Origin: Alicyclobacillus fastidiosus
Lineage (GTDB): Bacteria > Bacillota > Bacilli > Alicyclobacillales > Alicyclobacillaceae
Reading direction: 5' to 3'
Assembly (NCBI RefSeq): GCF_026651875.1
Contig: NZ_CP104067.1
Location: 2,046,001-2,110,000 of the forward strand
Length of the DNA stretch: 64,000 nt
Made by a program: the position numbers and the translations under genes. Shown here in pieces: positions 33,851 through 43,600 of the stretch. The notes beneath the pieces were generated by a model. That model saw only the letters and a list, made by a program, of their open reading frames with translations. It was not told the origin of the DNA and ran no database searches. The stretch's first letter is position 1, and every line of letters starts with the position of its first letter.

Positions 33851-35488
33851 GTGAAGAGGAGATTCTTTGTAGCCGCTGCTAGCTCACTCGTCATTTCACT
33901 GGGGACTTTAAGTGGTTGTGCTACACAGCCAAACAATACAACCAAGACGACGAGCACAGGTGCGGTATCGGGTGGGAAAATCGTCATCGATGAACCGGAC
34001 GAAATCAGCACGTTAGATCCGGCCATCGCCTACACGCTGTACGATGATGAAATCGTGTTTCAAATGTATGACCAACTCGTCACATACAAGCCAGGAACGA
34101 GTACCATCGCGCCGGATTTGGCGACGAGTTGGGATATTTCTCCGGATGGGAAGACTTACACGTTTCACCTTGCAAAGGGTGTGAAGTTTTGGAATGGAGA
34201 CTCGGTAACAGCTCAGAGCTTTATCGACGAATTTGAACGCGTCTTGAGTAAGCGCGTGAATTCTCCTGGGGAAGGATTTATTGATCCGATTATCGAGGGG
34301 TCGACCGCGTACCACAACGGTCAAGCCAAAGACGTGAGTGGCCTGTCGGCACCGAACGACGACACCCTAGTCATCAAATTGACCAAGCCTGAGCCATTCT
34401 TCTTGCAGGTGCTCGCACAGGAATTCTTTTCAGCGGTCGATATGAAGTACATCAACTCCGTCGGGAATGCCGCGTTTGCCTTTAAACCAATGGGCACTGG
34501 ACCGTTTGAACTGAAGTCGTACAAACAGGGACAGATGCTGACGCTCGTCAAGAATCCACATTATTTCATTCCGAATACACCGAAGCTCGATGAGGTGGAT
34601 ATTTCGATCCAATCGAACGAAACCATCTCCGCGATGCGTTTTGAGCAAGGGACGACCGCCTTTATCGACTACAACCAAAATATCGATTCACAGGACTTTA
34701 TTTCGATGATGAAAAATCCTAAGTACAAGGGGGATTTCTATAAAGAGCCCTTAAATACGCTTGGATATTTGAACATCAACAATCAATTAGGTCCATTTAA
34801 AAATAAGCTTGTGCGGCAAGCGGTCAACTACGCTATCAATCGACAACAGCTCGTGCAACTCCAAAATGGTCGCGCCACCGAGGCATATCAAATTCTTCCG
34901 CCAAACATGCCAGGGTACGAGTCGAATTTGCCGAGCAGTTTAAAGTACGCATACAACCCCCAAAAGGCCAAGGAGCTGCTTCGTGAAGCGGGATATAAAA
35001 ATGGGTTTAGCACGGAAATCTTGACGCCGAACGACGAGTCGACCGTCAAGCTCGTGGAGTCGATTCAGGCCGACTTGGATGCGGTGGGGATTAAAACGGC
35101 CATCAAGCCGGTTACCTTGAGCGCCTACAGCCCGCTCGCACAGTCTGGAAAAGAACCCTTAGTGTACGAGATCTGGTCTCAAGATTTTCCGGACCCATAT
35201 GATTTTCTCGATAGCTTCCTGAATAAGCGCAACATACCCAGTATCAACTTTTCATTCTACGATAATCCGACTGTGAACAAGGAGTTAGATCAGGCCGCGA
35301 ATATGGCACAAGGTCCGGCTCGCATCGCGTTGTATCAGAAGATACAAAATCAGGCTCTGGCCGACGCAGCGTTGGCACCACTCTACTATCCAGTTCAATA
35401 TGCGGTTGTCCAGCCTTGGGTCAAAGGATTTTACATGAATCCTGTTCATCTAGATCCGCTTCAAGACATTTCGGTGGTCACTCACTAG
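33851..35488 (+). CDS. Oligopeptide/dipeptide ABC transporter substrate-binding lipoprotein (SBP family 5)
   Basis: 545 residues from GTG 33851. The signal peptide 'VKRRFFVAAASSLVISLGTL' ends in the lipobox LSGC with C23, so the mature protein is a lipoprotein on the outer membrane face. The SBP_bac_5 signature 'DLATSWDISPDGKTYTFHLA' lies near residue 90. The hinge and C-terminal lobe follow ('YAINRQQLVQLQNGRATEAY', 'EIWSQDFPDPYDFLDSFL'). It binds short peptides for import. No permease or ATPase genes are adjacent, so it is an orphan that must share a transporter encoded elsewhere. A broken paralogue lies directly upstream. The next gene, a PIG-L deacetylase, is on the same strand after 50 bases. 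Confidence 0.88.
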   Translation: MKRRFFVAAASSLVISLGTLSGCATQPNNTTKTTSTGAVSGGKIVIDEPDEISTLDPAIAYTLYDDEIVFQMYDQLVTYKPGTSTIAPDLATSWDISPDGKTYTFHLAKGVKFWNGDSVTAQSFIDEFERVLSKRVNSPGEGFIDPIIEGSTAYHNGQAKDVSGLSAPNDDTLVIKLTKPEPFFLQVLAQEFFSAVDMKYINSVGNAAFAFKPMGTGPFELKSYKQGQMLTLVKNPHYFIPNTPKLDEVDISIQSNETISAMRFEQGTTAFIDYNQNIDSQDFISMMKNPKYKGDFYKEPLNTLGYLNINNQLGPFKNKLVRQAVNYAINRQQLVQLQNGRATEAYQILPPNMPGYESNLPSSLKYAYNPQKAKELLREAGYKNGFSTEILTPNDESTVKLVESIQADLDAVGIKTAIKPVTLSAYSPLAQSGKEPLVYEIWSQDFPDPYDFLDSFLNKRNIPSINFSFYDNPTVNKELDQAANMAQGPARIALYQKIQNQALADAALAPLYYPVQYAVVQPWVKGFYMNPVHLDPLQDISVVTH

Positions 35489-35539
35489 GACCTCCATTGA
35501 CAAGACAGCGCGGAATCCACTTTGACGAGGTGTAATGCA

Positions 35540-36289
35540 ATGACTATCACGGGTAAGAACATTCTCCTATTTGTTGCGCATCCAGATGATGAAGCCTACT
35601 GTTCCGGGACGATTGCGAAACTGTCCGCTGCAAATAATCACATTACCATGGTTATCGCCACAGAAGGAAACAGGGGAACACAAAATCCCGAGGTGAAACC
35701 TGAACAATTGGCAGCCCAACGCAAAGTGGAAATGCGAAAGGCTGCGGAAATACTGGGTATTCACGAACTCGTCTGGCTGGGGTACGAGGACGGCGGCCTA
35801 TGGAACGCACCAGACTATAAGGAACGGGCATTTAAGGTGATTCGAACGTATCGGCCGGACGTGGTCATCACGTTTGATCCGTGGAAAAAGTACGATTTTC
35901 ATTCGGATCACCAGTCCACGGGATTTGTCGTGACAGAGGCGGCTTACTTGGGGCGATGTGTCTGGTATTTCCCCGAACACATGGGGGCTGGTTTGACGGG
36001 TCACGCACCTGCAGAAGTGTACTTGTTTCAACCCGAAGAGGCGAATTACACCGTCGATGTCACCGACTTCCTCAAGACCAAGCTAGATGCCGCGGTGGTT
36101 CATGCGAGTCAGGCAGCCGACTCTGGGATGAACCATCTGATGCGAGTGCAGCGGTTCTTGAGTGATGTAGAGAACGGCAATTTCTCGCAAATCGGGGATG
36201 TTAAGCAGTCGTTGAAGGACTTTTCGCAACTAAACGCGGAGTCGACCGAGTACCTGCGCAAGGTTTACGAATCAGATCTCTTCATTTGA
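35540..36289 (+). CDS. PIG-L (LmbE-like) family N-deacetylase
   Basis: 249 residues from ATG 35540, with GAGGTG at a 7-base spacing; a start six codons earlier has no such site. The zinc and catalytic motif 'VAHPDDEAYCSGTIAKL' (residues 12-28) and the second histidine motif 'DFHSDHQSTG' (about residue 121) are both intact. Family members remove acetyl groups from N-acetylglucosamine conjugates. Examples include BshB in bacillithiol synthesis and chitobiose deacetylases. Length and motifs fit BshB-like enzymes, but there is no bshA neighbour. Co-orientation with the peptide-binding lipoprotein is the only context. A terminator follows directly. Confidence 0.85.
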   Translation: MTITGKNILLFVAHPDDEAYCSGTIAKLSAANNHITMVIATEGNRGTQNPEVKPEQLAAQRKVEMRKAAEILGIHELVWLGYEDGGLWNAPDYKERAFKVIRTYRPDVVITFDPWKKYDFHSDHQSTGFVVTEAAYLGRCVWYFPEHMGAGLTGHAPAEVYLFQPEEANYTVDVTDFLKTKLDAAVVHASQAADSGMNHLMRVQRFLSDVENGNFSQIGDVKQSLKDFSQLNAESTEYLRKVYESDLFI

Positions 36290-36294
36290 GCGGG

Positions 36295-36337
36295 AGCTCC
36301 TCCTCAGTCATTGCAGATGGCCGAGGAGGAACTTTTT
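36295..36337 (+). terminator. Rho-independent terminator after the PIG-L gene
   Basis: AGCTCCTCCTC and GAGGAGGAACT pair over 11 positions with one mismatch, followed by TTTTTC. It begins 6 bases after the stop codon. Confidence 0.85.
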
Positions 36338-36506
36338 CGTTGGCGCGAGTCAGGCGCCGACACCATCGCTTGAAAGGGAACGCGCTAAGGCGTTTCCGAT
36401 CCTTTAGGCCACGTCTTTTTAGCATTGGAGTAATTTGGGCTCGTCCAAGATTTGTATCTTTCTTGTCAATGAAGTAACATAAGAAGGCAACAAATTTCAC
36501 AAACAA

Positions 36507-36612
36507 CTCGCTGAATTCCTTTTTAGGAAACGGGGGAACCAAATCTGGGGTGAAACGTTTATCGTGGGGCGCCTTTCCAGTCCTAACCCGACAGCTAACC
36601 TCGTAAGCGCAT
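36507..36612 (+). promoter_or_regulatory. Cyclic-di-AMP riboswitch (ydaO/yuaA class)
   Basis: The aptamer signatures occur in the right order and spacing. The 5' CGCTGAATTCC stem is followed by ACGGGGGAACC (36530-36540), then GGGGTGAAAC (36547-36556), then CCTTTCCAGTCC. The near-invariant AACCCGACAGCTAACC (36585-36600) comes next, closed by TCGTAAGCG. This matches the B. subtilis yuaA aptamer block for block. In this class c-di-AMP binding turns expression off, mostly of potassium transporters and cell-wall hydrolases. A ribosome site (AAGGAG) follows within 10 bases, but the frame it serves is only 26 codons long. Confidence 0.88.
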
Positions 36613-36631
36613 TGGAAGGAGATGTTTTACA

Positions 36632-36712
36632 TTGTTTAAATCCCTCTGTAAAATTCCTCAACTCATTTCGCAACCCACCATCGCACTCATTGGCAGCACG
36701 AACGAGTGTTAA
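36632..36712 (+). pseudogene. Truncated ORF controlled by the c-di-AMP riboswitch
   Basis: TTG 36632 lies 10 bases after AAGGAG. It encodes LFKSLCKIPQLISQPTIALI and six more residues, then TAA 36710-36712. The start looks like a basic leader plus hydrophobic region, perhaps a damaged signal peptide. From 36713 to about 36890 frames stay open for short stretches without recognisable domains. The expected riboswitch target (transporter or secreted wall enzyme) is thus missing. Whether the riboswitch now acts on the MFS gene at 36921 is open. Confidence 0.45.
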
Positions 36713-36920
36713 TGAACCACCCACAACCTGTGGCTGATTTCCACCGATAGCACCGGTGTGTTTTCCTATGCCAACAGGCGGGGCAGTGGTCTCATACTCC
36801 GTGTCACCATGAGCAATCTCAATTTCCGTACACTTTTGGGTTCTGATGGCTTCGTCAGGATCAGTTTTCATTTCTGGATGTCCGCTGGTGTTATTTAGTC
36901 AATATAGAAGGGAGACACAA

Positions 36921-38306
36921 ATGCAAAAAAGAAAGAAAAATCTTGTTGAAGATGCTAAGTTTAGCTCATTTCACATGCGACTCACGATATATTCGTCTGG
37001 AGGACCGTTTCTCGACGGTTATATCCTCAGTATCATCGCCATCGCTTTGACACAGATCACGCCGCAATTGCATCTCAATGCGACTTGGAGCGGTTTGGTT
37101 GGGGCATCCGCCCTAATTGGCATATTCATCGGTGGTTTCTTAGGCTATGTGACCGACCGGGTCGGTCGGCAGTTGATGTACACCATCGATTTCATCCTAT
37201 TGATTGTCGCATCGCTTCTACAATTTTGGATCCAAACAGGCTGGGAGCTATTTATCATTCGGCTGATCCTGGGGATCTCCATCGGTGCCGACTATCCTAT
37301 CGCGACCTCCCTATTAGCGGAGTTTTCACCACGAAAGCAGCGTGGGACGATGCTTGGTGTAACCCTCATCGCGTACTACGTAGGCTCCACTGTCGCGTAT
37401 ATCGTAGGTCAACTGATGTTGAGCATTGGTCCTGATGCTTGGCGGTGGATGTTGGCAAGTAGCGCGGTTCCGGCGATCATCCTCGTACTCTTGAGGCTTG
37501 GGACGCCGGAATCTCCACGCTGGTTGCTACAGAAGGGAAGACGTACTGAGGCTCTCGGCGTGCTCAAGGAGGTCTATGGCCCGGATGCGTCGCTCGACGA
37601 CATCGTCGTTCCGAATGCTGGTCAAGCGAAAACCAGTTACTTAAAGCTGTTCTCCCGCGGCTACTTGAGGAGAACGCTGTACGTTGGACTGTTTTATATG
37701 GCAGCGGTCGCTCCGTTGTTCGCCATGCTCACGTTCGGCCCAGAGATGCTAACTTCGTATCATCTCTTTGAAGGAGCGGGCGGTTACGGTGCGGCCATCA
37801 TCAGTGCCCTCTTCCTCATCGGCTGTGTCCCGGCCCTCTTTTTGGTCAACAAATTGGGGCGCAGACTGATGATCATCATCTCCTTTGCGGGGATGACCGT
37901 GGGCATCTTGTTGTTAGGTATTTTTCCAAACGGCCCGGTTGGCATCATCCTGCTTGGGTTCGTCGCATACGCGATCTTCTCTGGCGGACCGAATGTGATG
38001 GAATGGCTGGCGCCCAACGAGCTGTTCCCGACGGAGGTGCGAGGAACGGCTGTGGGCATCACAACGTGTATCAGTCGATTCGGCGCCGTATTTGGCACGT
38101 ATTTGTTTCCTTGGGGTCTACAAAACTTCGGGATTGGCCCAACCATGTTAGTCGGTGCCGCGGTCACGTTTGGCGGCTTGATCATCTGTATCGCACTGGC
38201 CCCCGAAACGACCAACAAGTCCCTGAATGCTGCTAGTTCGGCATATTCATCGAAAGACCGCTTTTCCAGAAAACAGCAACGTTCGTTGCATTCATCGTCA
38301 CAGTGA
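36921..38306 (+). CDS. MFS transporter of the sugar-porter/niacin-porter (YceI, NiaP-like) type
   Basis: 461 residues from ATG 36921, with GAAGGGAG about 8 bases upstream. Twelve hydrophobic helices are predicted. 'LGISIGADYPIATSLLAEFS' and 'PRKQRGTMLGVTLIAYYVG' are typical of the SV2/YceI group. 'GYVTDRVGRQLMYTIDF' is the first MFS signature and 'PTEVRGTAVGITTCISRFG' the late one. Known relatives carry niacin, sugars, aromatic acids or quaternary compounds such as ProP substrates. The gene stands alone between its own terminator and the orphan riboswitch 300 bases upstream. The substrate cannot be told. Confidence 0.83.
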   Translation: MQKRKKNLVEDAKFSSFHMRLTIYSSGGPFLDGYILSIIAIALTQITPQLHLNATWSGLVGASALIGIFIGGFLGYVTDRVGRQLMYTIDFILLIVASLLQFWIQTGWELFIIRLILGISIGADYPIATSLLAEFSPRKQRGTMLGVTLIAYYVGSTVAYIVGQLMLSIGPDAWRWMLASSAVPAIILVLLRLGTPESPRWLLQKGRRTEALGVLKEVYGPDASLDDIVVPNAGQAKTSYLKLFSRGYLRRTLYVGLFYMAAVAPLFAMLTFGPEMLTSYHLFEGAGGYGAAIISALFLIGCVPALFLVNKLGRRLMIIISFAGMTVGILLLGIFPNGPVGIILLGFVAYAIFSGGPNVMEWLAPNELFPTEVRGTAVGITTCISRFGAVFGTYLFPWGLQNFGIGPTMLVGAAVTFGGLIICIALAPETTNKSLNAASSAYSSKDRFSRKQQRSLHSSSQ

Positions 38307-38395
38307 AAGCAGTCGGATGCGTGATCGGGCGTCATTGACGGTGGGAATCCGGATTGGAACAAATTTTTGAGGATATTTACAGAGGGATGTCGTGC

Positions 38396-38446
38396 GCCCC
38401 CGAATCTATCCGTCCTGATGCGACGGGTGGATTTCGGGGGTTATTT
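38396..38446 (+). terminator. Strong hairpin terminator after the MFS gene
   Basis: The arms at 38397-38414 (CCCCCGAATCTATCCGTC) and 38422-38440 (ending TTCGGGGG) pair over about 18 bp with a few mismatches. TTATTT follows. It lies 90 bases after the stop. Confidence 0.75.
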
Positions 38447-39071
38447 ACGTAGAATCGTCCGCCATGGAGTTGTCGTGTTTTTAGAATACGGGTACCTTAC
38501 AACTAAGATGTGCTGTCGTCCATCCAACACGATGCTTTAGATCAATGCCGCACATATGGGAGGAGGCTGTTGGTATGACCGTATACATCGCGGAGGAATT
38601 GTCCGTATGCGGCCGATTCGTTGAGAGAGGGGGAGAGCATCCACGTTTCTCTGTTCACTGAAGCAGCTTCAGAGGACAGAGTCCTACGTCTGCTAGATTG
38701 TGACAGTGGAATGGATGAGTGGCGCATGAACGGGCGAGAGATTTACGCTATGTTTCGACAAAGCATATTGGACTCTAGGTTGGCAAGGAATATACAAAAG
38801 TTGGGCGATTGTGTGACGACGCGCAACTTGAATACGATACATAAGCTGGCCGCCTTGGCTAGCGATATGCGGGGAACAAGATAACTTCGTGCCGAGCACA
38901 TAACTTTGGACTCAACGCAAGAACATGACGTCGACGAACCGTATGTCGTCCAGCTCGTCACAGCAGTTGAAGAAGAGAGAGCCAATCGTTCTAGGATCCT
39001 GTTCGTCCCGTGCTGCTGTTGCCAACATGATGTAGCGTGCGAAGACAATAGGAAGATGAAGAGAACCCCCT
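38447..39071. other. Region with only doubtful short ORFs
   Basis: Short plus-strand frames exist at 38575-38661 (ATG with GGGAGGAGG upstream but only 28 residues), 38621-38884 (87 residues, no ribosome site) and 38906-39079 (57 residues, with a CCCC run). None has a recognisable domain. The first has the best ribosome site but stops early, so a decayed small gene is possible. Confidence 0.35.
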
Positions 39072-39320
39072 ATGTTTGAAGTTCTGGTACGAATATTGTT
39101 TGCATCAGGTTTTGTAGGGGGCTTTTGGAGAATTGTGAAATTCGCTAAGTATGTTCATCGTTTTTGGTGTCGTGCTTGTGATTTGAGGTGGGACTTACCG
39201 TCTTTAGGCGTGGTGATGGCTGAACCTCGGTGTGTGAAGTGTGGTCATGTGATGAAGCAAGTGGATTTTGAACAGACATGGTTCGTGGTTTCGAATCATG
39301 GTCCGTATGGAAAATCGTGA
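39072..39320 (+). CDS. Small protein with N-terminal hydrophobic segment and zinc ribbon
   Basis: 82 residues from ATG 39072. A hydrophobic start 'MFEVLVRILFASGFVGGFWR' is followed by 'FWCRACDLRWDLPSLGV' and 'PRCVKCGHVMKQVDF', so two CxxC knuckles about 25 residues apart form a zinc ribbon. The ribosome site is weak. The short product could be a membrane-associated zinc-ribbon protein. I recognise no family, and no neighbour suggests a role. Confidence 0.45.
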   Translation: MFEVLVRILFASGFVGGFWRIVKFAKYVHRFWCRACDLRWDLPSLGVVMAEPRCVKCGHVMKQVDFEQTWFVVSNHGPYGKS

Positions 39321-39677
39321 ATATCAAATAGATTGAATACATGTGTACTGTACACGTTTCATTGAACCGCCAGACAAATAGGCGCATACTTTTACTCGTA
39401 AACCCATACTCTTTCCGTGTCCCTGCATCGTACCCTCTTGATGTGGGGATTCATTGTGACCGCGAAAAAAAGCCGTCAACCACGACTAGGTCCCCTCTGG
39501 CGCTCACACGTGATCGAACGTGCGAAATCTCTGCAATCCACCACGGGCTTTAAGAGATGTGCCTCTCTATCCACCGATAGATGCGTCTCGCTTAAACTGT
39601 GGTCTTCAGACAGACGCGGTACTCCGCCGGATGGCGTTACACTGACACCAACAAATTCGAAATGAGGTGTCGGTTTC
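39321..39677. other. Intergenic stretch with a short palindrome
   Basis: GTGTACTGTACAC near 39343-39355 is a perfect odd palindrome that could be an operator. Frames through the rest have no recognisable content. Confidence 0.35.
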
Positions 39678-40187
39678 ATGCCTACCCAAGCGATATCGAC
39701 AGGATTGATTGTTGCGGTTGTTCTGACGTGGGCTATCGGGCGTCAGGTGCTTCCGCGTCGAGTCACGCGGATTCCCTTCGTCGTCTTACCTATCGTTGGC
39801 ATCTTTGAAATGATTCGTTACCTGCCACATTCGACGATTCCGGCAAACCAGGTAGCCGAGTGTATCGTCAGCGTGCTGTTGTCCGCCGCTGCAGGATTGT
39901 TACAAGGGCTCGTCACAAAGGTGTACACCGCCGCAGACGGCCAAGTGTACATGCGCGGTGGCTGGAAATACCTCATGCTTTGGTTGGGGCTGATCGCAAC
40001 TCGACTTGTCGTCGGGTTCGTGTTCAGTGGCGGAACGTTCCACTACGACAGCGTCGCTTGGATCATCTGGATTGACCTCGCAATTGTCTGGGGGGCACGC
40101 GGTATCCTGCTGTACGCGAGGTATCCGGAGATTCGCGCCCAGCTCGCCAACGCTTCTGCAAATCGACGGGAGCGCCGACTCGGTTAA
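39678..40187 (+). CDS. CcdC-like (DUF1453-type) membrane protein
   Basis: 169 residues with four to five hydrophobic segments. ATG 39678 has GAGGTG about 9 bases upstream. The pattern of short helices with 'VLPRRVTRIPFVVLPIVGIF' after the first helix and 'GLLQGLVTKVYTAADGQVYM' in the middle resembles the CcdC/DUF1453 family. There a conserved region after helix 3 reads GxxxG...T.....G. 'RGGWKYLMLWLGLIATRLVV' follows. CcdC is encoded next to cytochrome c maturation genes in B. subtilis, but no such genes are here. Function is unknown. Confidence 0.6.
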   Translation: MPTQAISTGLIVAVVLTWAIGRQVLPRRVTRIPFVVLPIVGIFEMIRYLPHSTIPANQVAECIVSVLLSAAAGLLQGLVTKVYTAADGQVYMRGGWKYLMLWLGLIATRLVVGFVFSGGTFHYDSVAWIIWIDLAIVWGARGILLYARYPEIRAQLANASANRRERRLG

Positions 40188-40258
40188 GCGTGATGTCCGA
40201 AATGGACCGTGTGTTCTGTCGTTCGTCTACCTGTTAACGTTGCCTGTCAGAAAGCGAA

Positions 40259-40648
40259 ATGCCACTCAGTTTGTCAGCCATCTGTACTACTTGTGGCACG
40301 CAGTATCCGCCGTCATCAGAACCGCCTCATACATGTGTGATTTGTAACGACGAGCGCCAGTATGTTCATCCAGACGGTCAATCGTGGACGACATTAGAAG
40401 GGTTGCGTCTGGAACGCACGTATAAGAACGAAATCCTGGGTGAGGAGGACGGTCTCTACAGCATGACCACAAGGCCCAGTTTTGCCATCGGTCAAACCGC
40501 ATATATGGCCGAGAAAGTTTCAACGCTCAAGTTTGAACGCCTCTATAACGCCTTCCATCGCATTGTGCGTGACAACGCGAGTCAATCCGTGCAAAAATCT
40601 GCTGAACGGTACATCGCCGCGCTCGAAGGAACATTGTTTGACACGTAA
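40259..40648 (+). pseudogene. Zinc-ribbon MBL-fold metallo-hydrolase with its catalytic core deleted in frame
   Basis: 129 residues. The N-terminus is the zinc ribbon of a known MBL-fold hydrolase group: 'AICTTCGTQYPPSSEPPHTC' and then 'VICNDERQYVHPDGQSWTTL'. 'TRPSFAIGQTAYM' follows, which normally starts the beta-lactamase fold. At about residue 84 it jumps to 'FERLYNAFHRIVRDNASQSV' and 'QKSAERYIAAL', the C-terminal helices of the same family. About 120-130 residues, with the HxHxDH-type metal site, are absent without a frame change. The remaining protein cannot be a hydrolase. It may be a relic or a shortened binding protein. Confidence 0.7.
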
Positions 40649-40669
40649 TTGACGGGGGCTCATGGCTCG

Positions 40670-43600
40670 TCAGTCTAACCGGAGAATTTGTCGGATGTCT
40701 TGTTCCGTCAAAGGTGCGATGGCTTCCTCGCCTGGATTGACCACTTCGTCGATCAGACTGATCTTTTTTTGCTGCAGTTCGTACATCTTCTCCTCCACAG
40801 TGCCTTGGCTGACGAGGCGTATGACTTGCACCACGTTCTTCTGACCCATTCGGTGTGCCCGGTCGGCCGCCTGTTGTTCAATTGCGGGATTCCACCACAG
40901 ATCATAGAGGATGACGGTATCGGCGCCGGTCAAGTTGAGGCCTGTTCCTCCAGCTTTTAACGAGATGAGGAATAAATCCCCTTCTCCTTGGTTGAATCGG
41001 TCGCACAGGTCGACGCGATCGTAAGCTTTGGTCTCCCCGTCCAAATAAAAGTACGGCGCTCCAAGAACGCCAAGCTCGCGCCGGATGAGTCCGAGCATCT
41101 CGGTGAACTGTGAAAAGACGAGAACCCGTTTGCCCGCACGCCTGCACGCCGCTAGGATTTCTACCAACTGTTCGAATTTCGCTGATTTGCCCGTATATCC
41201 TTCGACGAACAGGGCTGGGTGGCAGCAGAGCTGGCGAAGTCGAGTCAGCCCCGACAGAATTTTGATCCGGTTTTTCTGATATCCATCTCGACTGAGGTGC
41301 TTGACGGTTTCCTGTTGCAGTTTCGCCAAATACGCGACATATAGCTTTTTTTGATCCGGCAGCAACTGGCTGAGTTGCAGCGATTCGATCTTCTCTGGAA
41401 GCTCCTGCAGCACGTCTCTTTTCAACCGGCGCAGCACAAATGGGCGAGTGCGCCTCGCGACGGTTTCCCTCGACATCTCATTGAACGCCCTGCGACCTGG
41501 GAGCAACTCGGGGAACACCACGTCAAAGATGGACCACAAATCGTCGAGATGATTCTCGACAGGAGTCCCAGTGAGCGCAAACCGGTGTGCGGCCCGAATC
41601 GCCTTGACCGCTTTCGCCGTCTGCGTCGTGTGGTTCTTGAACGCCTGCGCCTCGTCCAAGATGAGCGTATGGAACGATTGATCGACATACTGCTCGACAT
41701 CCCTGCGCAAAAGCGGGTAAGACGTGATGAGGACGTCAATGTGGGATGTGCCCTTGAGCACCGTGGTTCGGTCCGCTTTGCTTCCGTCCGCGACGGCGAC
41801 CCGAATCTCGGGTGCAAATTTCTTGAGCTCATTGTGCCAGTTGTACACAAGCGAAGCCGGGCACACGATGAGGGCTGGAAGCGCCTGGTATCTCATCTCA
41901 GGCAGCGCGGAGACGATAAACGCAATGCTTTGCAGGGTCTTGCCAAGCCCCATATCGTCGGCTAGAACGCCACCAAAACCGTAGTGCGCGAGTGTTTTCA
42001 TCCACTGGAACCCACGCGTTTGGTAGTCTCGGAGAATCTGCTCAAGGCTTTGGGGCACGGGGAAGTCCAACTGGTTGGGATTCTGCAGATGCTCGATCAA
42101 CTGACGCAACGACGTACCCAACTTGACGGCGCTCCCTCGGCGATTTGCGCCTAGTAAATGCAGCCCGTGCGCGAGTGGAACGTGGGTTTTCGCTCCTTGA
42201 ATATCCCCATCTCGAATCCCGAACTCGCCCATGAGTCGGATGATTTCCTGAAACTCTTCGCTCTCCAAGGGGACGAGCGCACCACTTCGCAATCGGTAGT
42301 ACTTGCGCTTCTCGCGGAGGGATTTCAGGAGACTGCGAATTTCGGCTTCAGGAATTCCGTCCATATCAAATCGCAATTCTAGCCAATCGGTTCGGGAACT
42401 CACGTCCACCGCCACGGTTGGCGATGCGTGTCCCCTGTGAAGCCGTTCTTTCACGGCCGTGGTGGCATATACCGTCAACCAATTCTCCAGTTGTGGGACC
42501 ACGTGATAGAGAAAATCGTATTGCAGGTCTTCTTCATCCATGAAGTAGCCGGCTTCCGTTTTGCTGAAACGACTCTGTTCCATCACTTCGAGAATTCGCC
42601 GCTCCTGTTCGCCATCGCGCACGAGCATGCGCCCGGTCGGCTGTTTTTGACCGTGTCCTTCTAACGGATTGATGACGATGTCGCCGTATTGAAACTCGAG
42701 CCCAGCCACCAGCCGGTCGCGAACTCGGTCGAGATACAGCCGGGCCTTTAACGGCGTTTGTACAATTTTTTCGGAAACTGCGTTCGCGATGTGGACGCTG
42801 CCCAACTTCATCAGTCCAGGGATCACCGCCTGGATAAACGGTTCCATCTGGTCCGGCGGAATCGGGATGTGGCGTTCGCTCGAAACGTCCATCATTTGCT
42901 TCATTAGGGCGAGGCACCGGCACTCATCGGGGTTCACTCTGAACAGCCTTCCTTCGGAGACGACCATCCCGTACGATTCCATGACAATCAACTGTTCTAA
43001 CCCCTGGACGCTCAACTGATAGGAACCGGCAAGTGTTTGGTCAAATTCAAACTGAAGGGGTAGCGGTTCGTCGGACAGATGAACCCCCTCGAACGACGCG
43101 TCACCGTGCTTAAGCCTCACGGAGGGCGCTTTGGCCAGTGCCGCAAGGACACCGTCCCACAAGACGGGCGGAACGCACAGTATCTGGTTGTCGTAGATAG
43201 CGCTTGGTTCGCTAGAAGGAGGATTTGATGAATCTCGGTACAGCTGTTCGCTGCGGTAGATTTGAATTAACTGCCGAAGTACCGAGTCATCTTCCATTCG
43301 CACGCGGTGCAGAGCTGGTTGGTACGTGAAGTCCAAAGAGATAACTGAAGGCTCCCCGCAGTCCATCCGGTCGAGAAATTCTCTAATATTCCGTACCGTG
43401 TGGAATTGTTGCGCTCCCATCTGGACCTCAATACCGAACACGTACTTTTCATCCCCGGATGCGACAGGCCGATAAGTGAACGCGACATCGACCGTCGTCC
43501 TCGTGTCGATAAGCGGGTGCATACGTCTTGATGGCGGCCTTTGGTTGGTGAACAGCCCGAGGAAACGCTTTGTCAATTGCAAACCGTTCGCCGATGGTAA

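Noticed and set aside
36497-36871. 124-residue minus-strand ORF over the riboswitch region
   Set aside because: It runs antisense through the conserved c-di-AMP aptamer, has no ribosome site and no recognisable domain, so it is most likely a chance open frame.
38621-38884. 87-residue plus-strand ORF
   Set aside because: Starts at TTG without a ribosome site and has no domain signature. It overlaps the better-initiated but very short frame at 38575. Listed only as part of an unclear region.
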